From NCBI GenBank assembly GCA_018334075.1, contig JAGXSC010000009.1, forward strand, positions 1-48,466: 48,466 nucleotides of DNA. The letters run 5' to 3'. Source of the DNA: Actinomycetota bacterium (GTDB lineage Bacteria > Actinomycetota > Coriobacteriia > Anaerosomatales > UBA912). The notes below the pieces were generated by a model. That model was given only the letters and a program-made list of their open reading frames with translations. It ran no database searches and was not told the DNA's origin. Position numbers and translations under genes: made by a program. Below are positions 44,920 through 48,466 of the stretch, in pieces (within the stretch, counting starts at the first letter, position 1; every line of letters starts with the position of its first letter).

Positions 44920-46342
44920 CAGCCCCTGGATGATCATAGTGAACGGGATCGAGGCCGCGCAAAACTATGTGCCCTTCTTGTTCTTATACTTCCTCTCTCA
45001 GCCGAGACTTGATTCCTCGATTGGTCTTGTGGTGACCGTCCTGTTTGTATTCTTCTCCTTCGCGACGGCTTACTCCGTCATTGGACATTGGCTTACACGA
45101 TCCTATGCGTTCGACGCGGAAGGAATCAGGTATCTGCAAGGGCTCTTCATCAAGACCGAGACCCTTCTTCCATGGTCGGCTGTGGCTGCAATCGAGGTCC
45201 AGAGGGATCCTGTTCGCAGCATCGCCGGTTGCTGCAGGGTGGTGGTAAGTGCATCCGCAGGGGCCGACCAAAAGATCATCCTCGATGTCGTCAAGTGTGA
45301 GCTGGTCGACGCGCTTCAGCTATCCTCGGGAATACCGGTTTCGCGGGAAGACCCCAAAAGCCTTAGCACGGAGACACAGCCGAAAGCGGCGGAAACGGAA
45401 GGACACATCTTCAGCGCCTCACAGCGCGATCTCTTGGTGATGTCACTTGCATACGGCAGGTTCGCACTATTCGTCCCGGTTCTTGCGGGAACCTATCTTG
45501 AGCTTGCTGCGTTGCTGCCCGCGCTACCTGATCCTGAACGGATCATTGATCGCGGCGTGTCCGGCAGCACTATGGTCTGGGTGGCCTTGATCAGCATACT
45601 CGTGGCGGCCTCGGTTGCGTATGGATACGCCGTTACGTTTCTGCGATTTTGGAGGTTTCGGGTTCGCCTCATCGGAGAATCCCTGCAGCTCGAGGGCGGA
45701 CTGATGCAGCGCAACCGAAGGACCATACCTCTTGACAGCGTTGTGGGAGTCTCGCTTCGGAGGAATTCTTTCGATCTCCTGACCGGACGAGGAAGACTTG
45801 CCCTGCTTACAAGAGACGCCGGTCAGGTACTCGGTAAAAATGTGGTGTTCCCGGCCCTGAAGATCAGCGACATAGAGGCTCGGATGGATTCGCTTGATGC
45901 TAACGCCGGGGCACTTCTCGCTTTCGAGCGGACTCCCGGGAATCCCCCGGGCGCGTGGCTGCTTGCGGGTATGCGCGTGCTTGTGACCGTCTCGCTCGCG
46001 ACCGCGATGCTCGCGGGGTCGGGCATGTGGCAACACGCCGAGATCGTACTCGCATTCGTGATTCTACTGTCTGTAATGATCGCGAACTCATCTTTCACAA
46101 CACTGATTCGAGACGGAGACGGGAAGGGAATACTCTACCGTCGCGGACTGCTGTGGAGATCCTCCGTCTATCTTCCGATTACTGAGGTTCATGTGTTTCA
46201 GAGTGAAGTCCGTCCGTGGGACCACTGGTTGGGCTTGCGCCGCACCTCGCTTCACTACTTCGCAGGCGGAGCTCGCAGGCTCTTGGCATGGCAGACGGCT
46301 AGCAGCGACATCGTCATCCAGCCAGAGGCGGACGCCGCTTAG
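44903..46342 (+). CDS. Bacterial PH-domain membrane protein (YdbT-like)
   Basis: A 479-residue membrane protein with repeated PH domains: RSYAFDAEGIRYLQGLFIKTETLLPWSAV near residue 70, RFRVRLIGESLQLEGGLMQRNRRTIPLDSVVGV near 255 and GKGILYRRGLLWRSSVYLPITEVHV near 415, each preceded by a pair of hydrophobic helices. This three-unit layout matches YdbT. GTG 44903 start overlaps the YdbS-like gene. Ends 4 nt into the convergent higA gene. Confidence 0.82.
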   Translation: MSHSRNSPWMIIVNGIEAAQNYVPFLFLYFLSQPRLDSSIGLVVTVLFVFFSFATAYSVIGHWLTRSYAFDAEGIRYLQGLFIKTETLLPWSAVAAIEVQRDPVRSIAGCCRVVVSASAGADQKIILDVVKCELVDALQLSSGIPVSREDPKSLSTETQPKAAETEGHIFSASQRDLLVMSLAYGRFALFVPVLAGTYLELAALLPALPDPERIIDRGVSGSTMVWVALISILVAASVAYGYAVTFLRFWRFRVRLIGESLQLEGGLMQRNRRTIPLDSVVGVSLRRNSFDLLTGRGRLALLTRDAGQVLGKNVVFPALKISDIEARMDSLDANAGALLAFERTPGNPPGAWLLAGMRVLVTVSLATAMLAGSGMWQHAEIVLAFVILLSVMIANSSFTTLIRDGDGKGILYRRGLLWRSSVYLPITEVHVFQSEVRPWDHWLGLRRTSLHYFAGGARRLLAWQTASSDIVIQPEADAA

Positions 46343-46680
46343 GAGGAGATGAGTTTTTTAACCGTGTGGTTCAGCTGACGACCGAGACCTGACCACGGCT
46401 TGATGTGCTTTAGCGTATCGCGTAGTTCATCCTGGGCGACCTCCGTATCATAAGCCGCCTGCGCGCGGAGCCAGTAGCCGTCCGAGAGACCGAAGAACTT
46501 GCAGAGGCGCAGGTCCGTGTCCGCAGTGATGGAACGCTTGCCCGCTACGATCGCGCCGATGCGCTGCGCCGGCACACCGATCTCTTTCGCGAGGCGGTAC
46601 TGCGAGATGCCCATGGGCTTCAAGAACTCCTCCGAAAGGAGCTCGCCTGGGCTGACTGGCTTGAGTTTGGTCATCGTCAT
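46339..46680 (-). CDS. higA: HigA-family antitoxin (orphan)
   Basis: A 113-residue Xre-type HigA/VapI antitoxin: PVSPGELLSEEFLKPMGISQYRLAKEIGVPAQRIGAIVAGKRSITADTDLRLCKFFGLSDGYWLRAQAAYDTEVA is the full canonical domain, cut here only for reading. A GTG at 46683 or ATG 46674 are alternative starts. The toxin partner upstream is broken, so it is an orphan antitoxin that can probably still bind the intact operator. Confidence 0.9.
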   Translation of the reverse strand: MTMTKLKPVSPGELLSEEFLKPMGISQYRLAKEIGVPAQRIGAIVAGKRSITADTDLRLCKFFGLSDGYWLRAQAAYDTEVAQDELRDTLKHIKPWSGLGRQLNHTVKKLISS

Positions 46681-46686
46681 CACGTC

Positions 46687-46822
46687 CTAGTGGTAGTCCA
46701 CGACCCGCGATCTCGAGTTGCCGGAGCTTGCACCTTGCGACCGACTCGATGTTGACAAACCGACGCACGCGGATGCCCCGAGTCAGCTTCTCAGTATCAG
46801 CATCTTTGAACGAAACGATCAT
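46687..46822 (-). pseudogene. higB: higB toxin remnant with internal deletion
   Basis: The first 39 codons read MIVSFKDADTEKLTRG...KLRQLEIA, a normal HigB N-terminus; directly after, in a different frame, RVVDYH-stop (46704-46687) is a normal HigB C-terminus. About 50 residues of the middle (the RNase core GNRLEALKGDRKGQ-type region) are gone and the junction is out of frame, so no toxin can be made. The position before higA is as in intact higBA operons. Confidence 0.8.
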
Positions 46823-46828
46823 GGCCTT

Positions 46829-46856
46829 ATAGTAACGTGCGCGTTACTAACGTCAA
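46829..46856 (-). promoter_or_regulatory. higBA promoter and operator
   Basis: TAGTAACG (46830-46837) and CGTTACTA (46842-46849) are perfect 8-bp arms around TGCG. On the minus strand TTGACG (46856-46851), 16 nt, TACTAT (46834-46829) form a promoter that the palindrome fills, 8 nt upstream of the higB start. A further half-site CGTTAC (46858-46863) lies outside. Confidence 0.65.
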
Positions 46857-46893
46857 GCGTTACCAGTGAGCGCCGCGAGCGCGCGCTCCACAA

Positions 46894-47655
46894 CTACTTG
46901 ACGAACGAGACCATTAGATTCCAAGCCATATGCAACACAATGCCAGGCACGATACTACCGAGACGCTGATACATGAAGCACAGGTACAGTCCCAGCGGGA
47001 ACGTTGTCAAAAATACCACGGGCGACAGGTGTAACAGCGCGAAGATGACCGAGGAGATCAACGCGGCGGTGACAAATCGATGACGATGACGGAGGAAACC
47101 AAATATTATCCCGCGGTGGATAAACTCCTCACCAATAGGCCCCACGACGACACCTCCCACGAGCAGCCAGATCCACGTGGCAGGGCTCCGAGCGGAACGC
47201 ACCACCGCCTCCGGCTCGGGCACCTGCAATGCGAGCAGGGCCTCGCCGAGCCCCACCACCAGAAGCGCGGCCAGCATGAAGAAGCCGAATATGTACTTGA
47301 GACTGCGTCCGAGCGGTGCCTTGCGCACGCCTAGATCCTCCCAGGTCAGGCCGTGAAAGCGGTTGCGTGAAACGACGTACGCCAGGGCCAGCAGCGTGGC
47401 CGGCAGGGTGATCGCAGAAGCTATTACCAAACCTGCTGTAGCTTCATCCGCAGTGCCTAATACGACCTGTCGGAGACCGACCTCATCTAGCAGAAACCAG
47501 ACAGCCCCGATAGCAAGCAGCAGAACTAGGGGCGCATAGTAGAGCGCAAGTATCTTGACGACCTCCGGCCACGCGTATGCTCGTGCGATGCCAGATTGCC
47601 CATCGCGAGCGTTCTCGATGTCTTCCGCAGGAACTGCCTCATTCCCCAACCCCAT
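46894..47655 (-). CDS. CPBP-family intramembrane metalloprotease
   Basis: A 253-residue membrane protein with about seven helices and the CAAX-protease/bacteriocin-processing motifs: GPIGEEFIHRGIIFGFL (EExxxR) near residue 165, then FALLHLSP with His near 205 and LHMAWNLMV near the C-terminus. Such proteins are glutamate-type intramembrane proteases. Substrate unknown. It stands alone, divergent from the PadR gene. Confidence 0.87.
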   Translation of the reverse strand: MGLGNEAVPAEDIENARDGQSGIARAYAWPEVVKILALYYAPLVLLLAIGAVWFLLDEVGLRQVVLGTADEATAGLVIASAITLPATLLALAYVVSRNRFHGLTWEDLGVRKAPLGRSLKYIFGFFMLAALLVVGLGEALLALQVPEPEAVVRSARSPATWIWLLVGGVVVGPIGEEFIHRGIIFGFLRHRHRFVTAALISSVIFALLHLSPVVFLTTFPLGLYLCFMYQRLGSIVPGIVLHMAWNLMVSFVK

Positions 47656-47745
47656 AGTGCCCCCCTGTCCTGTCGAACGGCCGAGGCATAAGCTGCGCGC
47701 CTCAGTTTTCCCAGAATAGCCGATGCCTCAGGCGCGTCAAGTAAT

Positions 47746-47763
47746 CTAGGGTTAGAACCCTAG
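47746..47763. promoter_or_regulatory. 18-bp perfect palindrome
   Basis: CTAGGGTTAGAACCCTAG: 8-bp perfect arms around AG, 91 bp upstream of the CPBP gene and 148 bp upstream of padR. A second inverted repeat (GAGGCAT 47683-47689 with ATGCCTC 47723-47729) lies nearer the CPBP start. The 255-bp gap holds no gene. Confidence 0.4.
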
Positions 47764-47853
47764 TGAGTGACGAATGTGTTCCAGCCCCCGTTGCTAAACG
47801 ATGTGTTCAACTCCAGAGCACAGTAGGCCCACGGAAGCTGCCCCATCCTCACA

Positions 47854-47889
47854 TACTACCTTGACAGTCATAGTAGCTTGACAGAGAAT
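47854..47889 (+). promoter_or_regulatory. Promoter and operator region of padR
   Basis: TACTA (47854-47858) and TAGTA (47871-47875) are complementary arms on both sides of a consensus -35 TTGACA (47861-47866); GAGAAT (47884-47889) lies 17 nt further as a weak -10. TTGACA recurs at 47878-47883. Typical arrangement for PadR autoregulation. Confidence 0.45.
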
Positions 47890-47910
47890 GTTCCTGAAAG
47901 GAGGTGCCCA

Positions 47911-48261
47911 ATGGGTGAAGCGCCAATCTCAAGTGACCTGATTCGCGGCCACATCGATACCGTCGTCTTGGGGCTGCTGAACACCGAAGACCGCTACGGC
48001 TACGACATCTGCAAGCGAGTGTCAGCGCTCTCCGATGGCGAGTACGAGCTGAAAGAACCCACGCTGTATTCGGCCGTGCGCCGCCTTGAACCGCAGGGTT
48101 TCGTTCGATCGTACTGGGGCGAAACGGGTCCGGGTGCACGACGGAAGTACTACACGATAACCGAGAAGGGTCGCGCAGCTTATCGGCAAAACCTAGAGGA
48201 CTGGAAGCGTGCACGTACGTTAATTGATCGCCTGGTGTCAGGCACGGAGCAGGAGGGGTGA
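47911..48261 (+). CDS. PadR-family transcriptional regulator
   Basis: A 116-residue PadR: DTVVLGLLNTEDRYGYDICKRVS, EPTLYSAVRRLEPQGFVRSYWG and RRKYYTITEKGRAAYRQNLEDW, then a short C-terminal helix. I chose ATG 47911 for its strong RBS AAAGGAGGTG; the longer frame from 47878 overlaps that RBS. The next gene starts 2 nt after its stop, as in PadR/permease-prefix pairs. Confidence 0.88.
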   Translation: MGEAPISSDLIRGHIDTVVLGLLNTEDRYGYDICKRVSALSDGEYELKEPTLYSAVRRLEPQGFVRSYWGETGPGARRKYYTITEKGRAAYRQNLEDWKRARTLIDRLVSGTEQEG

Positions 48262-48263
48262 TC

Positions 48264-48466
48264 GTGGAGGCAATAAGGTATTACGTCAAGGGCGCCTTCC
48301 AGGGCGTCAAGGAGACACCGCAAGTTCTTGAACAGCAAGAAGAGCTAATTGCGGACATCTCCGCCAAGGTGGAGGACTTGGTGTCAGAGGGCAAAACACG
48401 CGAGGAGGCTTTAGGGGCGGCAATCGCGTCCATGGGCGAGTTGTCCGCTCTCGTAGACGAGTTCAG
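48264..48466 (+). CDS. Permease-prefix/DUF1700-like protein, 3' truncated
   Basis: GTG at 48264, with GGAGGGG before it, opens a frame that runs to the window end: EAIRYYVKGAFQGVKETPQ, LEQQEELIADISAKVEDLVSEGKTREEALGAAIASMGEL. This is the N-terminal helical domain often found in membrane proteins encoded next to PadR regulators. The membrane part lies outside the window. Confidence 0.75.
   Translation, partial: MEAIRYYVKGAFQGVKETPQVLEQQEELIADISAKVEDLVSEGKTREEALGAAIASMGELSALVDEF

Noticed and set aside
46448-46822. 124-residue open frame as an intact gene
   Set aside because: Only the first 39 residues look like HigB; the rest is out-of-frame sequence over higA.

Overview
The window reads as chromosomal DNA from an anaerobic, moderately high-GC bacterium. 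My best guess is an actinobacterium of the Coriobacteriia (OPB41/Anaerosomatales type). That placement is inferred from gene content only: ferredoxin-dependent 2-oxoacid oxidoreductase, archaeal-type PEP carboxylase, a group 3b [NiFe] hydrogenase, a selenocysteine peroxiredoxin and PadR regulators. No rRNA, tRNA, CRISPR array, integrase or transposase was seen.

Layout. 1-5656 (+): end of a 2-hydroxyacyl-CoA dehydratase-related gene and its ASKHA activase, then a CdhB-like gene and a four-subunit 2-oxoacid:ferredoxin oxidoreductase. 5704-11115 (-): P-type cation ATPase, transglutaminase-like lipoprotein and PEP carboxylase in one tight operon. 11245-15874: nitroreductase lipoprotein (+) and an Fe(III)-type ABC importer (-). 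16156-20038 (+): complete group 3b NiFe hydrogenase operon. 20040-23206 (-), convergent with it: ArsR, DsrE2, TusA, DsrM/HdrE-like and DsrK/HdrD-like genes, a sulfur-carrier and membrane electron-transfer operon. 23475-29616: housekeeping and small-molecule genes (SRPBCC, OB-like lipoprotein, SDR, Ca/Na exchanger, O-methyltransferase, YciI, aquaporin, Zn-alcohol dehydrogenase). 29809-32532 (-): Co/Ni ECF transporter. 32688-37810: DEAD helicase, catalase-peroxidase, PadR, a small membrane protein and a peroxiredoxin with an in-frame TGA, forming an oxidative-stress island. 37864-38850 (-): AbiF-type HEPN gene with a structured RNA leader. 38948-42491 (-): three-gene ABC exporter-like system. 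42749-46822: accessory stretch with a DUF4160/HTH pair, AbrB-Doc pair, two bacterial PH-domain proteins, and an orphan HigA beside a wrecked HigB. 46894-48466: CPBP protease, PadR and the start of a permease-prefix protein.

How parts fit. The oxidoreductase, hydrogenase and Hdr/Dsr-like operon imply ferredoxin-, NAD(P)H- and sulfur-linked anaerobic energy metabolism. The ECF metal importer could supply nickel to the hydrogenase. KatG and the seleno-peroxiredoxin sit on both sides of a PadR gene, and the katG core promoter is filled by a near-perfect palindrome.

Most notable: (1) a peroxiredoxin whose UxxC motif is interrupted by TGA at 37469-37471, with a candidate bacterial SECIS hairpin 19 nt downstream; (2) an AbiF HEPN nuclease preceded by its own promoter and a terminator-like, possibly pseudoknotted RNA; (3) the ArsR-DsrE2-TusA-DsrMK-like operon facing a sulfhydrogenase-type hydrogenase; (4) a hydrogenase small subunit with Asp in place of the first cysteine of the proximal CxGC motif.
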